Notes: generated by a model from the sequence alone, not told the origin. A stretch of DNA of 64,000 nucleotides from Macrobrachium rosenbergii (GCF_040412425.1 NC_089742.1:81366039-81430038), one strand, 5' to 3'; shown: positions 41,516 through 53,640, counted from the first letter of the stretch. Translations and numbers: made by a program.

Positions 41516-42300
41516 TTCATCCTCCAAACTTCTGTAGGAGCCAGGCTCCTTTTCTTCTGGGAGAAGTGGAGAGAGAGGGGGTGGCCAGAGCCCTGGATTG
41601 TTAACATTCTGAGGGAAAGCTATTCTATCCCCATCAAAGAAAAGCCACCTTTAAGCAGCTCTCCAGTAACATTGTCAGGGTATTCCAAAGGCTCGAAGAA
41701 GTCTTTGGCCTTCTCAGAAGTGTTGTCCCTTCTCAAGAAGGGGGCGACAGATTAGTAGAGAATGTTGGCTCCCCTGGGTTCTACAATCATCTTTTTGTGG
41801 TGCCCAAAGCTTCAGGGGGCTAGAGGCCCATCCTGGACATCAGTGCATTGAATGTCTTTGTTCAGAAGACAAAGCTCGTGATGCAGACAAATCGAACCTT
41901 CATGTCATCCATTCGCCAGGGAGACTGGATGACATCTATAGACATGCAGGATGCGTAGTTCTACATTGCAATGCATCAGGAATTGAGGAAGTTTCTGAGG
42001 TTCGTGTTTGGGAACAAAGTGTTCCAGTTCCACACTCCATGTTTCGGGTTATAGATCTCGCTCCCTTAGGCTAGTGGCTCCATCTGATGGAAACCAAGAT
42101 CTCCCTTTACTTGGACGATTGGCTACTTTGGGCCCAGTCGAAAGAGAAATGTTTGGAGGACCTTCAAAAGACTTCTCTAGCCCAGGAGCTGGGATTGATG
42201 ATCAATGTTCAGAAATTCTCAGTTGATTCCGTGACATCGGATTCTTTATTTAGGGATGATAATAGACTCAAAGTTTTCAGGTTTTTCTCTCACCGAAGAG
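41516..42300 (+). pseudogene. DIRS copy E: reverse transcriptase, decayed
   Basis: Recognisable are VGARLLFFWEKWRERGWPEP, a LFVVPKASGG*RPILDISALN block near 41795, MTSIDMQDA followed by a stop where Tyr is expected (41930-41960), KFLRFVFGNKVFQFHTPCFG near 41992, the catalytic box KISLYLDDWLLWAQSKEKC near 42092, and LYLGMIIDSKFSGFSL near 42245. Multiple stops and frame changes make it inactive. Same order as in copy D (inverted) and copy F. Confidence 0.72.
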
Positions 42301-43235
42301 AATACAGTCTTGCCTCAAGGTAGTGCACAGATTTCTTCTTCTGGACCAATGCTCCGCCAGCGAATGGATGAGTCTTCTCAGGACATTATCGTCCATAGAA
42401 CAATTCGTACTCCTGGGCAAATTTCATATGAGACTGCTCCAATTCTTCTTAAGAATCAGTTGGAACAGGAAAAAATACCCAGACTCTTTCATGTTCCGAG
42501 TAACTCCAGAGATAAAAGAGGATCTGCATTGGTGGAGCATAGGAAGGTAGGTTGTTGCAAGGAAAATCTCTCCTTCCGTTGAACCCCAACCTAGACTTCT
42601 CAGATGTGTTGAACCTAGGTTCGGGGAGCTCTGTTGGGAGACAAGGAAATTTCAGGGACCTGGTCTCCAGAACAAAGAAATTGGCACATAAATGTCAAGG
42701 AGTTGAAGACAGTTCATCTGGGGTTACAATTTTTCAAAGAAGTGTACAACAAAACAATCACAGTGCACTCTGACAGTACGACTGCCCTGGTGTATATCAA
42801 AAACCAAGGGGTGACACACTCTCTCTCTCTTTACAAGATGGCAAGGAGACTTCTGCTTTGGGCAGAGCAATTTGAGGTTACACTCTTCATTCAGGGGAAG
42901 CTCAATGTTCTGGCGGACGAGCTAAGTCGCCAAAGACGCGTGTTACGCATGGAGTGGACCCTGGGTCCTCATGTTTGCTTGGATCTTTCAAAGTTGTGGG
43001 GGACTCCGGTCATAGACCTGTTCGTGACTCCCACAAAACCATCGACTCCCTGTTTCGCTTGCCAGTTCCGGATCCTTTAGCTTGGGCAACCGATGCCATG
43101 CTTCAGGACTGGTCAAATGGTCACCTTTATGCATTCCCCTCCTTCAGTATATAGGATAGGTGATCAACAAATTCCAAACTCAACAAAATGAACGGTTCCC
43201 GGATCTTCTCGACCTCCTCACAGATTTTCCGAGGT
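42301..43235 (+). pseudogene. DIRS copy E: RT thumb, RNase H and connection domain
   Basis: The thumb reads MDESSQDIIVHRTIRTPGQI (frame-shifted parallels elsewhere in the frame set). RNase H: FSDVLNLGSG (first Asp) near 42598, EISGTWSPEQRNWHINVKEL with the Glu near 42700, ITVHSDSTTALVYIKNQ (Asp) near 42760, LNVLADELSRQ (Asp) near 42903. The connection domain has TPVIDLFVT near 43006 and DAMLQDWSNGHLYAFPSFS near 43095. The 148-codon RNase H core is open, so this is the best-kept part of copy E. Confidence 0.72.
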
Positions 43236-44992
43236 TGCTACCTTGAAAACCTCACCTGCTAAAACAACCCCACTTCAGGCGTTTTCATCAGGGATTGTCT
43301 ACTCTGCCCATGACATGATACAGACTGTCAGGAAACTTCTTAGAAAGAAGGGGTTTTCAAGATCGACTTCGCAAGCTATTGCCAAATGCAGGCGACAGTC
43401 CTCTGATAGAGTATATGAGGCTAAGTGGACAATTTTTAGAGAATGGTGCAGGAAGTGCAGAGTGTCGTCTTTCAGACATCTATAGCCAAAATAGCAGACT
43501 TTCTACTATATCTTAAGACTGACAGGAACCTGTCATCCTCAACGATCAAGGGTTATAGGGCCATATTAAACTCTGTCTTTAGACACAGGGAAGCAGACCT
43601 TTCCTTTAATCAGGATTTGTGTGATCTAATTAGATCGTTTGACACTATGAGACAGAAAGAGGTAGCAGGAGTGCCATGGAACCTGGACGTGGTCCTTAAA
43701 TGGTTGTCTGGTCCCTGATTTGAGCCTATGCATTCGATTTCCCTGAGAGATCTAACTACAAAGACCCTCTTTCTAGTCGCTTTAGCGACTGCAAAACAAA
43801 TCCTTAAGATCCATGCAATAGACAAAAGAGTGGGTTTTTCCAAGAAAATGCTGTCTGTTCCTTCTCTTTAGGATTTATAGCCAAGAACGAGTCCAGTTCC
43901 AATCCATGGCCTCGTTCCTTTGCAATTAAAAGCTTGTATGAGATAGTAGTCCCAAATGAGGAAGAGAAAGTATTGTGTATTGTGAGAGCTCTAAGGTTTT
44001 ATCTTCACAGAACAAAGAAGATTCGTGGTCCTTCAAATGCCTTATGATGTTCTGTTAAAAATCCTTCTTGGCCACTTTCAAAGAATGCCCTGGCATTCTT
44101 CCCTAGAGACCTCATCTTGGAAGCCCATTCTTCTGTTGAAGATGAGGTTTTTTCATTGTGTAAAGTGAGCGCTCATGAAGTTAGGGCTGTAGCCACTTCG
44201 TTGGCATTCAAGCGTAATTTGTGTCTCCCCTCGATATTGCAAGCGACTTTTTGGAAATGTAAGTCAGTCTTTGCAACTCATTATTTGAAGGAAATTGAAA
44301 CAGTTTATGATAATTGCAGTGCAGTCATACCCCAAACTTACACGTGGTTAGGTTCCAGAACCCCTCGTGCAAGGTGAATTTTTGCGCAAGTTTGGCACGG
44401 TCTCTAAAAATGCTAATAAATGCTTATTTCTAAAGTTTGAACACTAAATATAACCCTAATCATGCTGCCAAATTATTAAGCTAACTTTTAAATAAAATTA
44501 AAGGTACTGTAATTTCATTTAAAAGTTAGCTTAATACATTACCCTTAAAAAAAGAAATAAATGGTTGACATAAAAATAGCGTTGGAAGAGAATTTCTGCC
44601 TCTCTCCCCCTCCAACCAATCTATTTTTAGAATTCTTCTCAACCTCTTTTTAAAAACTTCTTTATACTACGTCTCTTTCTCTCTGTTCTGAAATGCTTTT
44701 TCGTGACCAAACAGTGTTTTTTATATCGAGACTAATACAACTCGTAGTTATTATGTCTCTATGTTTTTTAATGTATTTGCCACACTAGTTAATTTACAGT
44801 TTGTGGACGGTACAGGTAAAATTAGATCAATTTAAACTGTCAACTGTACAGGTAAAGACGCACAGAGAAATAAGTTGTAAAAATGTGTGAGCGCTAATTA
44901 TGAAAGAGAGAGAGAGAGAGAGAGAAACAAGGGTTGTCCTTACTTAAGAGAGAGAAATTATTTATCAATTATTACGGAGACACAGAGAATAA

Positions 44993-45032
<40 letters not shown>

Positions 45033-45355
45033 ATCCTTACTTGAAATATCAAGTTAAATTATTTATGAATTATTACGGAGACAGAGAGAATAACATGCAT
45101 GAGAGAGAGAGAGAGAGAAGTTATTCTTACGTTAGATACCATCTTATCTATTTTTAGAAGTGTTCTCAACCTTGTTATTAAAAACTTCTGTATTCTGTCT
45201 CTTTCTCTTTGTTCTGAAATGCTCTATGTCTCTGTGTTTTAAAATGGCGCATTTGCATTTTGTAGATGGTACAGGTAAAATTAGGTCAATTTAAAATTAT
45301 CTACTGCACAGGTAAAGACATACAGAGAAACAGTAATACGTAGGTTGTGCTAACT

Positions 45356-45362
<7 letters not shown>

Positions 45363-45408
<46 letters not shown>
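45363..45408. repeat. (AG)n microsatellite
   Basis: Longest of several AG tracts in the surrounding Tigger-like element. Confidence 0.95.
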
Positions 45409-45410
<2 letters not shown>

Positions 45411-45541
45411 AGTAGGAAACTTTTGACCAGCTAATCAGCAAGACTCTCCTATCTTGTCATGTTAAATCAACATGTCTGACGGCTTTGCCTTCAAGCTTCG
45501 AACAAAAGATGTGGAAAAATATTTATTTGTTTAATATACTA

Positions 45542-45799
45542 CAGGCAGTCCCCGGTTAACGGCGATCCGGTTTTACAGCGCTTGTCTAGCGATGAAAATT
45601 GGCAATTTTTGGCACAGAAAATTGCCGATTTCTGCTTATTGGCGCCAATGCATACCTAACACAGGCTCTGGTAACTGAAAATTGGCACTTTTCGGTGCCG
45701 CTAAGCCCCGAAATTTGCCGAAAAAGTGTGAAAATCACCGATTTTTGGTTATCATCACACCCTCAGAACGGAACACCGCTGATAACCAAGGACTGCCTG
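45542..45799. mobile_element. Tigger-like MITE (CAGGCAGTCC family), 258 bp, nested
   Basis: Ends CAGGCAGTCCCCGGTTAACG and, inverted, AACCAAGGACTGCCTG, TA on both sides (45540-45541, 45800-45801). It shares gcgcttgtctagcga with the copies at 493 and 16745. Third level of nesting (DIRS E, then 44322 element, then this). Confidence 0.85.
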
Positions 45800-45833
45800 T
45801 ATCACACACGAATTTTGTAATTACAGTTATAGT

Positions 45834-45893
45834 ATTATTATTATTATTATTATTATTAGTAGTAGTAGTAGTAGTATTATTATTATTATTATT
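45834..45893. repeat. (TTA)n and (TAG)n microsatellite
   Basis: TTA repeat passing through a TAG tract and back to TTA. A similar tract lies at about 46078-46112 on the far side of the hairpin. Confidence 0.9.
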
Positions 45894-45930
45894 TGAAGGC
45901 AGTAGACCCTCTTTTAAACAGGTCTTATTA

Positions 45931-46075
45931 AAAAGGATGGCTGTATTATGCGAATTTATCTTATATAGTGTCTTTTCTATCTTCCTTATGATTCACTTTT
46001 CAGGCTGAAAATAATCATAAGGAAGATAGAAAAGACACTATATAAGATAAATTCGCATAATACAGCCATCCTTTT
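45931..46075. repeat. Perfect 63-bp inverted repeat (hairpin, 19-nt loop)
   Basis: Arms 45931-45993 and 46013-46075 are exact inverse complements by eye (aaaaggatggctgtattatg ... cataatacagccatcctttt), loop about 19 nt, flanked by TTA-rich sequence on both sides. Confidence 0.9.
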
Positions 46076-46640
46076 AAATATTATTATTGTTATTATTATT
46101 ATTATTAATATTTGGAAATTAGTACTTATTATTAGGTTAAAAATTTGTTTATACAAAACAAATAAACATATACATATACTATAATAATCCTCTAATCTCA
46201 GTAAAAGAGAGAGAGAGAGAGAGAGAAAAAAAAATTATTAATTTTATTATTTAATGTTATTTAATTTACACATAAAAGCTTGAAACCTTATAAATTACAT
46301 AAAAAATTAAACAAACACTTTTGCAGGGTTTCTCAGTACTCGCAAACGTTCGCTTGTCTGTGAAAAACTTGTGTATGATAGTTAGGTTCCAATGAAAAGT
46401 TTGGATGTCTGCGAATTCGCGCAACTCGAATCGTGCAAGTTCGGGTTATTACTGTACTTTGGGTCCATTTTCGGTTGCTGGCATGGTGTTGGGGAAAGAA
46501 GTGTAGGAAGCAATCCTTTCCTTCCTTTCTTTCCCTTGATTTGAGGTTGTTGAGTTTTTTAAGGGAGCCCTGGGGTACAGTGTACCGGAATGCCCCCCAG
46601 TCCTTCGTAGTTGGGCAGTGGTTTTTAACTTTTTATGGTA

Positions 46641-46964
46641 TTAGGTGACATTTATTTCATTGTTGTTTTTTCTGTACTGCTCCCTGGGGAGGGGCAACAT
46701 TATTACCTTTGTCAGCAATTGGAATCATCCTTGCTACATGGTACCCACTAATATAGTAAGTGAGCCTTGGCTATACTGCTGCACCACTATACGATAAGGA
46801 GAGCACCAGTAGAGGCAGTACCTTCCTACAGCAGCTCCCTTATCAGGTAAGGAAACAACATGCATTTTTTAATGCTAGCAATCCTTTCTGTTCTCAAATT
46901 TGTTACCATTATTATTAATGTTTTGGTGTAGATTTGTTCATGCATCCCACCTCCTGTCAATGTA
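46641..46964 (+). other. DIRS copy E: 3' non-coding region
   Basis: Corresponds to copy D 13150-13500, including ctccctggggaggggcaa and aacaacatgcatt blocks. Confidence 0.5.
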
Positions 46965-47062
46965 GGAATCAGCAATGCAATTACTTGGTAAGTTACTTGT
47001 ATAAAAATGACATTTTTATGATAAAATAAAGTTTTATTATATACTCACCAAGTAACTACATG
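46965..47062. repeat. DIRS copy E: internal complementary region
   Basis: gcaattacttggtaagttac (complement of the left end at 38750) is fused to tttttatgataaaataaag...ctcaccaagtaacta (complement of the right end at 47240-47294). Confidence 0.7.
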
Positions 47063-47294
47063 ATTGGAGCCCTCCCTCCTCCCCTCACACGAACATTATG
47101 GCACAAACAAATTGAATACTTTTGCCTGTTGTTCCTCTCTTACCCGAAAGTGGGCAGGATTAGTCACCTAGCCGAACAAAATAGCGTGACTGGCGACTTT
47201 CAAAATTTTTCGCTGCCGGTTAATAGAAACTATAGTAATGTAATTACTTGGTAAGCATATATAAAACTTTATTTTATCATAAAAATATCATTTT
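47063..47294. repeat. DIRS copy E: right inverted terminal repeat
   Basis: Inverse complement of 38750-38940 (ctcttacccgaaagtgggca, aacaaaatagcgtgac, ggttaatagaaac), ending aaaactttattttatcataa. Confidence 0.7.
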
Positions 47295-48698
47295 TCACCA
47301 GAATGTCATCTTGGGCTTATCACTGGGTATACACTAGCTGTGTTACTTAGTTGATTGGTTTCTCCTGCAGTCTTCAAGATACTTCTGCTTTTATACATAG
47401 TTTTCATCCTTCCTTTTAACTGGGTAGTGCAAAGGGATAGAGGTTGGGTCTCTTGCCCAAGGAACAGACAAGTAAAGCTGGGGAATTGATTTCTTTTACC
47501 CCTTGAGTTCATGAGACATTGTAAATGGCAACGCCGCTTTTGTTTATGTAGTTAAGTAGTAGTACTATTAGCTGATTGGTGCAGACGTCTCCTTACCAGT
47601 TAACATATTTTACTTACGTTATTTCATAAAATCTAAAATACGTTGGTAAAAAAAAAAATCGGTGAACAATCTGCAATGTAAAAAATGGGTTTATAAGTGT
47701 TTTTTCTCAGGATTATATAAAATGCTTTAGAGGAGGGAAATTATGTAGAGTAATATCATCATGCAGTGTCGTTTGGCTCCTGAGACTGACACAGGGGACG
47801 GAGGTGGATGGTCGTTGGTGAAAGGTTGGAAGGAGGTAGCAGTTGTTCGGAGGTTAGCGGCGGTGAACTATCTAATCAAACCATGCATGGCTTCGTTAAT
47901 GATTTTGCTTAGAACTCCAAAATCTTTAGATGCTGCTACGGTGTTTCCATTTCATCAATTGATACTGTCGCTACAGTGACTGAAAATAAATATCGGTGCA
48001 ATTGCTACAAAATCACATTCATTATCCACAACCCATTTTTTCAAGACGAGAGAGAGAGAGAGTTGGTATCATGTAATCACACAAATATCTAGCGAATGTA
48101 ATTGCTTCTTAATGACATCACATATATTTATTTTGCTCGTCTAATGAGTGAACAGCCAAGCCATGCCTTGCTCCAGCATTTACGTGGAAAACAAGTTCTT
48201 TCCTTATTACTCTCTTGGAAGCTTCGAGAACCACTGTCAGGCAGCCTCTATCAAGGCATGAACACCAAAAATAAATAGCTTTTTAAATATTGTCTAATAT
48301 ATATATATACAGGTAGTCATCGACTTATACGGCATTAGGTTCCGACAGAGCGGTCGGAAGTCGATCTAGTCGACCAACCACATATGTACATGTATTCTGT
48401 ACCTATATATTATCCATCATATCTCCTAAGTATGACTAGCCTACATATACATTTTATATTATCCAAAAATGTGCATGTATAGTACCTATTTTTACGTTTA
48501 GCATATGAAATCTTATCATGCTTGAACTCCTTGATTAATACTTACTTTTATTACTGTATTTAACATTTTTATTGTAGGCATTCAAACCATCTGTCTGGTC
48601 TGTTTACATTTTCTTATCCGCCATTTGCATTGCCAATCGACTACAAGTATGACGTATTATTTACTTTTGTTTATTTATAGGTTTGAATTAAATACATA

Positions 48699-49774
48699 TC
48701 GTATTTGACGGCGTATAAGATGCACTTTAAAAAAAAAAAAATGGCCTAAAATCCCCTCGTCCCTATGTACATAATGTAGGCTCAAAATTTAAGAATTTTG
48801 GCCGAAATTATACATGAAACGTCACGTAGATGTTGTAGCCTAGCGTAAAATTCGGTGTTATCCTAATAACCTATTAAAAAACAAAGTTTATTATAATTAT
48901 ATTTATCATTATCACACTTACCATCACCGCAATTACTACTGCTAGTATTATAATCAATATCTATGTTGTTATTATCGATATTTTCATTAAAATGTTAATA
49001 TCATTATCGCCGTCTACAGCGGATCGCATTCCACATTTATAGATATAAACAGTATGCGTGTGCTGCCACCTATTGGTGATTATCTCGAGAGCTTTACGGA
49101 TAACAAGGCTTCGTTCAGTTGGTAGTTGGCAATTCCTGCTAACATTCTTTTTACGCATAACAACATGGCTTCGATCAATTGGTGGTTGACAATTCCTGCT
49201 ACCATTCTCTCTAGGCATAATAACAAGGCTTCGTTGAGTTCATACTTGTAATTTCGTGCTAGCATTCTCTTTTAAGAATAATAACATGGCTTTGTTCAGT
49301 TGCTCACGAGACTCGAGCCGTTACATAGGAAACATTTTTATTTATTGAATTTTACCCTTGATTGCATACTTTTATAATATTTAATGGATATATATAACAT
49401 ATATTACAGTAGGTAACATCTTTATTAATGTTTTTGTTGATTCTGGCGGTAAGAAACGATGTTTACAAATGAATGTGTTGCGATCTATTGGTAAACCTAT
49501 GAGGTAGCTTTCAGCAGCAGACGAAACATTCGATCGTAGTAAATGGCTGATTGTATAATACATATTTTGATAAATATAAATATGGTAAATAACTTCTTTA
49601 TGAATGTTTTGTTGATTCTGTTGGTAAGAAACAATATGCATATGATAACCTAATACTACAGTTTTACTTATCAAAATCATATGAGCATAGGCTAGGAAAC
49701 CTTATTTTTTTCCCTCAATGTCCTGCTGAAATTGGGGTATCCTATGCAGACATATTATAAGCCATCAAATACGG
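48699..49774. mobile_element. Nested Tigger-like element (TCGTATTTGACGGCG ends), 1.1 kb
   Basis: Left TCGTATTTGACGGCGTATAA and right, inverted, CCGTATTTGATGGCTTATAA, TA on both sides (48697-48698, 49775-49776). It holds a four-copy tandem repeat of about 60 bp (49096-49305). Confidence 0.65.
49096..49305. repeat. Tandem repeat of about 60 bp, four copies
   Basis: Units share aataacaaggcttcgttcag, a ttggtagttg(g/a)caatt block and cctgctaacattct, at about 49100, 49160, 49218 and 49278; the last copy is partial. Confidence 0.7.
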
Positions 49775-50031
49775 TAATTTGTTATTACATTTATTTGCAA
49801 AAAATAGAAATAGAACATACATTACAAAAATATGAATCTTTTACCATTTTCGAACGACACAAACACACAATGCTGCCCTGAGCATCTCTCGGATATGAGC
49901 GCGCTGCGGTAGCGGAAAAAGTATCCGTATTTTAGTAAAATATAAAATTAAATATTATTATATATTATATTGTCGTTAAGCAGCTATAAAGTCGGTCAGT
50001 CGTAAGTCGCATAAATTAAAAGTCGACGAAC

Positions 50032-50229
<198 letters not shown>

Positions 50230-50596
50230 CAGGCAGTCCCCGGTTTGGGGGTTTCCATTTTCGTCATAAACCGAAAATTGTAAAAAAAAAAATCGTCGTA
50301 AACCGAAAAATTGTCGAAAATTGTCAAAAATCCTGAGAAAATCTTACTTTTCAATGCTTTGGGTGTACTGAAAACGATGTAAACTACATTTTTATTGAGT
50401 TTTTCATCAAAAAAACCTCTAAATTTTGATTATCCTGCTGTTTTGGAGCCATATTTCTTCCGTCGGATCGGCGTACGACGCGATTGTAACCCCGGAACAT
50501 GCCTCGTAAACCAGTAAATAATTTCTGATGAATATATTTGAAAAACGTCGTCACCTCGGCACGTCGTAAGCTGGACCCGTCGTAAACTGGGGACTG
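50230..50596. mobile_element. Tigger-like MITE (CAGGCAGTCCCCGGTTTG ends), 367 bp
   Basis: Ends CAGGCAGTCCCCGGTTTGGG and, inverted, GTAAACTGGGGACTG (the last part shortened), TA on both sides (50228-50229, 50597-50598). Same subfamily as 27103-27456 (shared tttttcatcaaaaaaa and tttggagccatatttcttc blocks). Confidence 0.75.
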
Positions 50597-51928
50597 TATC
50601 TCTGTCCTTGCATTATTATCATCTCCAAACTCCTGTGTATCTGTTGGGAATTCAGTATTTCCAATAATTTTATTCATGCATATTCTCACAAAAAATTTTG
50701 ATTCTTTTCTGATAACAATATATGGAACGGTTGGCTGTTCAAGATAGAACTACTTTTCCTCCCCTGTTCAATTGAATTACACAAATTTGACGGAATATTC
50801 AGCATAGAATAGATGATATTCAAAAGAAAATAGCTGGCTGTAATCAGCCAATCAGAGGCAACCATACGTCCAGTCATTCTTTTGACGTTCTATGTAAATA
50901 TTTGAACTCTAATGTAGCTAATTGTGATCAGAAACATTTGAACAGGACTGGTCAAGGTTATGGTATTCAATAACTGAATTTATCCTATTGCAAACCACTG
51001 TTAAGAAATTGAATAAGAAAAACTACACTTTTATTATAAAGTTTGACAGAAGTAACGGTATTTTCAATTGTTGTAGCTACATTATTTATCGTTTCAATGG
51101 GAAATCAGAACTAGCTTCAAAAGGTTTAGGCGTTAGGAGAAAAATCATTAACGGAGCTATACATGCTTCGATAGTTCATCGTCTCTACCTTACAAACAAC
51201 TCCTCCCTCTTCCCGCATCCCCACCCCCTGTCCCTCCACCTCTATTTCGTATGTCAGTGTATGATGATATTACGTTATGTAATTTCCCTCTGATACAACG
51301 TCTTATATAATCATAAAAAATCACGTATTAAACCATGAATCACGTTGTAGTTTGTTCATAAACTTTTTTCGTTGTCAGGTCATTTTGTTTCTTTTGAAAT
51401 AATCAAGTGAATATATACTAACAGGTACGGAAACATCTCCACCAGTAAGGCTTGCCTTTGAGACAGAGAATTCATTCATATTTTCAACAGTTTCTACTAC
51501 ATAAACAAAAGTGGCGTTGCCATTTAGCATGTCTAGTGAATGCAGAGGGTAAAAGGAATCATTTCCCCGACTGTACCTGGGTATGGCTATACAGCACAGC
51601 AAACTTATGGGGTTATTAATGCCAATTTCCAGGCCTGCGAAAGAAACAGGTCATCTGTGGCAGATTGTCCTCAGCCATCTGTCTGGAGCTCATTTTCACA
51701 TTGGCAGATCCCTGCTCTCACTTTGGATATGTTGAGCCACCACTGTTGCCTCCACATGACTGTCCATCTCTCCTGGTGCTAAGACCATAGAGATACTACA
51801 GGTGACATGACAACAGAAACTCCATGGGAGTTCACTGAACTCTTCCTTCCTGAAATGCATCAGTTTACAGATGCATTGAGTAAGGGCTAGGATGCTGTTG
51901 AGGGTTGTTCTTGTCAGTTTTTGTGGCC

Positions 51929-52106
51929 AAAGGACACCTTATCTGCATATCAGTGTTCTGGGAATGTAGGAAGCATTGCTATCAACAGGGATAGCAATGC
52001 TTCCTACATTCCCAGAACACTGATATGCAGAAAAGGTGTCCTTTTGTGGCCAAAGGATATCTTATCTGCATATCAGTGTTCTGGGAATGTAGGAAGTATT
52101 GCTATC
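51929..52106. repeat. Three-copy direct/inverted repeat (A, A', A)
   Basis: 51929-51983 is followed after about 6 nt by its inverse complement (51990-52043) and then by a further direct copy (about 52045-52106, with two or three mismatches). Shared core: atatcagtgttctgggaatg. Confidence 0.9.
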
Positions 52107-52559
52107 CCTGTTGATAAGCCATTCAGTTTTTAACAATAACAAAATCGAAGTGGAATTTTGTCAAGCAAAAAAGGAAGGCTTTGCTATTGCTTTTGTGTTA
52201 TTGGCAGTGGTACTGATTGGCAAATTAGCTCAGTGGGTGGGGTCAGGTTAAGAATGGAATAGTCCTTTCTTTCTCTAATGGCAGAAGAATCCATTTGAGC
52301 TTGGGGTTTCTCCCTATGCTTCATCTCTGCTTCCATGCTAAACAGAAATTTTACAGAATTCTTTCCTCCTGTCCCATTCCCTGGAACAGTAATGGAAAGT
52401 ATATTCCATTAACCTTGGGATGATGTGGAATGTTACATTTCCCACCATTTAACCTGTTTTCCTTGTCGGATGATCAACAGACTTGATCACCTAAGTTTTC
52501 AAAATGACCCTGGCTATTCTTGACTGATTGTCAGGTAACATCAAATGCTGCTGACTCTC

Positions 52560-53275
52560 GACTAAAGGTATCTATAAGTTTGGATTGCTGGTTCCACATG
52601 TCACAGACTTTGCTGTAGGCCAGGTGTCAGATTTAAGACCCTGGGTATCCCCATTTGTAGGAGTTATTCATACATGACAAGTCGTACAGAGCTTGTTTTT
52701 TCTTCCATCAGTAGCATTTTTCTGTTGATTAGGAAGTAAATCTGACCTTTGCAGCCTGGCCCAAACACCTTACAACCCCAGGGGTGAAGCTTTGTCCAAG
52801 AGCTTTTTCTCAGGATGGTCTGTTTGTCCAGCAAAGCCTAGTAAAAGAGTGGCAAGGAGTCTCTTGAGTCTCCAAGACTTCATTGGTGGTTGTCTGGACG
52901 AGGTGCTTCTCATGTCTGATGTGAGCTGTAAGATACTTCCTGAAAGGATCTGCTCTCGTATTTCAGAGTATCAGCTCTGTTCTTCGTTACAGGTAAGCAT
53001 AAGAAAGAGGTGTCCAGGAACACCCCTTCCTTTTATGGCTTTGTGAGATACCAGAGGAGCATATGACTCTTCTGAGGAGTACATCACCCACTTCACTTAA
53101 GTGAGGACTCTCTAATCCTTTTCAGATGAACTTTTTGGTGTGGCAATGAAAGCAGGTGCATGTATTGTGGACATCCCTTTCCTCTTTCTACTGGAGTGCC
53201 ATCACCAGCAGGTCCCTAGATATATCATCTTGGGATGTTTGGTTTTTGCTTTACAAGCACCGAGCTCTGTCTGGA
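52560..53275 (+). pseudogene. DIRS copy G: decayed tyrosine recombinase
   Basis: The frame SLQDFIGGCLDEVLLMSDVS near 52863 aligns with IEDFVGNDPDEMLLCPVRVL of copy A, and KKRCPGTPLPFMAL near 53000 aligns with the SSKNTISFWL region. Only these blocks are recognisable and the catalytic residues cannot be traced. It is the oldest-looking DIRS copy in the window and belongs to family 1 by its 3' end. Confidence 0.5.
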
Positions 53276-53279
53276 CAGC

Positions 53280-53640
53280 TGGTTAGTTGTCAAAGATAAC
53301 CTCCCACCTAAGGTGTAGGTCTCTTATATAAAAGATGATGGTTTGTATTTCTGTAGGGGAAAATAAAATTTGTAAATAATTTATATTTTCCTTGGGTGTG
53401 CAGACCAGAGCCTTTTGTAGATTAAACCCACCACAGTCAGCCTGTTTTGTCCCTGTGGCTAAAGGATAAAGTGACTAGGAACAGGTGAGTGCAGGTTATT
53501 TCCCTACTCACCCTCCATTAGTCTTCCTGTTAATTACCTTGTTACAGAGTTGAATGACCATCCCAGCTCACAATGATGCATATGCCTGTACAAAAGGCTT
53601 TGGCTGTGTACCTAGGAAAAATACAAATTACTCTAAGTAT
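53280..53640. repeat. DIRS copy G: complementary region and right terminal repeat
   Basis: gatggtttgtatttctgtag, then atttatattttccttgggtg, and at the far end aaaggctttggctgtgtacc with ggaaaaatacaaattact: the family-1 layout seen at 2905-3240. It ends about 375 bp before host exon e. Confidence 0.55.

Larger units (their letters stand above)
44322..46454. mobile_element. Tigger-like element (CAGTCATACCCC ends), 2.1 kb, nested host
   Basis: Ends CAGTCATACCCCAAACTTAC and, inverted, CAAGTTCGGGTTATTACTG; TG (mutated TA) on the left and TA (46455-46456) on the right. The unoccupied target is visible in copy D near 12938 (gataattgcagtaccctg). Like its relative at 6874 it carries many GA/CT tracts (44903-44924, 44997-45030, 45103-45119, 45363-45408, 46206-46226). 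It contains a younger MITE at 45542 and a perfect hairpin at 45931. No coding frame. Confidence 0.8.
43240..46640 (+). pseudogene. DIRS copy E: tyrosine recombinase, split by a Tigger-like element
   Basis: Core-binding part: ARSKGFSRSTSQ-type start (RKLLRKKGFSRSTSQAIAKC near 43330), IADFLLYLKTDRNLSSSTIK near 43490. The catalytic part includes TLFLVALATAKQILKIHAID near 43765, where the first catalytic Arg appears replaced by Gln, then KVSAHEVRAVATSLAFKR (HxxR) near 44165 and ATFWKCKSVFATHYLKEIET with Trp region and likely Tyr near 44240. The reading frame then runs into the element at 44322-46454 just after the Tyr block. Stops are present near 43890-43960. Confidence 0.7.

Noticed and set aside
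44903..45408. Regularly spaced GA tracts considered as a CRISPR-like array
   Set aside because: The repeats are simple microsatellites of varying length, with similar instead of unique spacers, inside a eukaryotic transposon.
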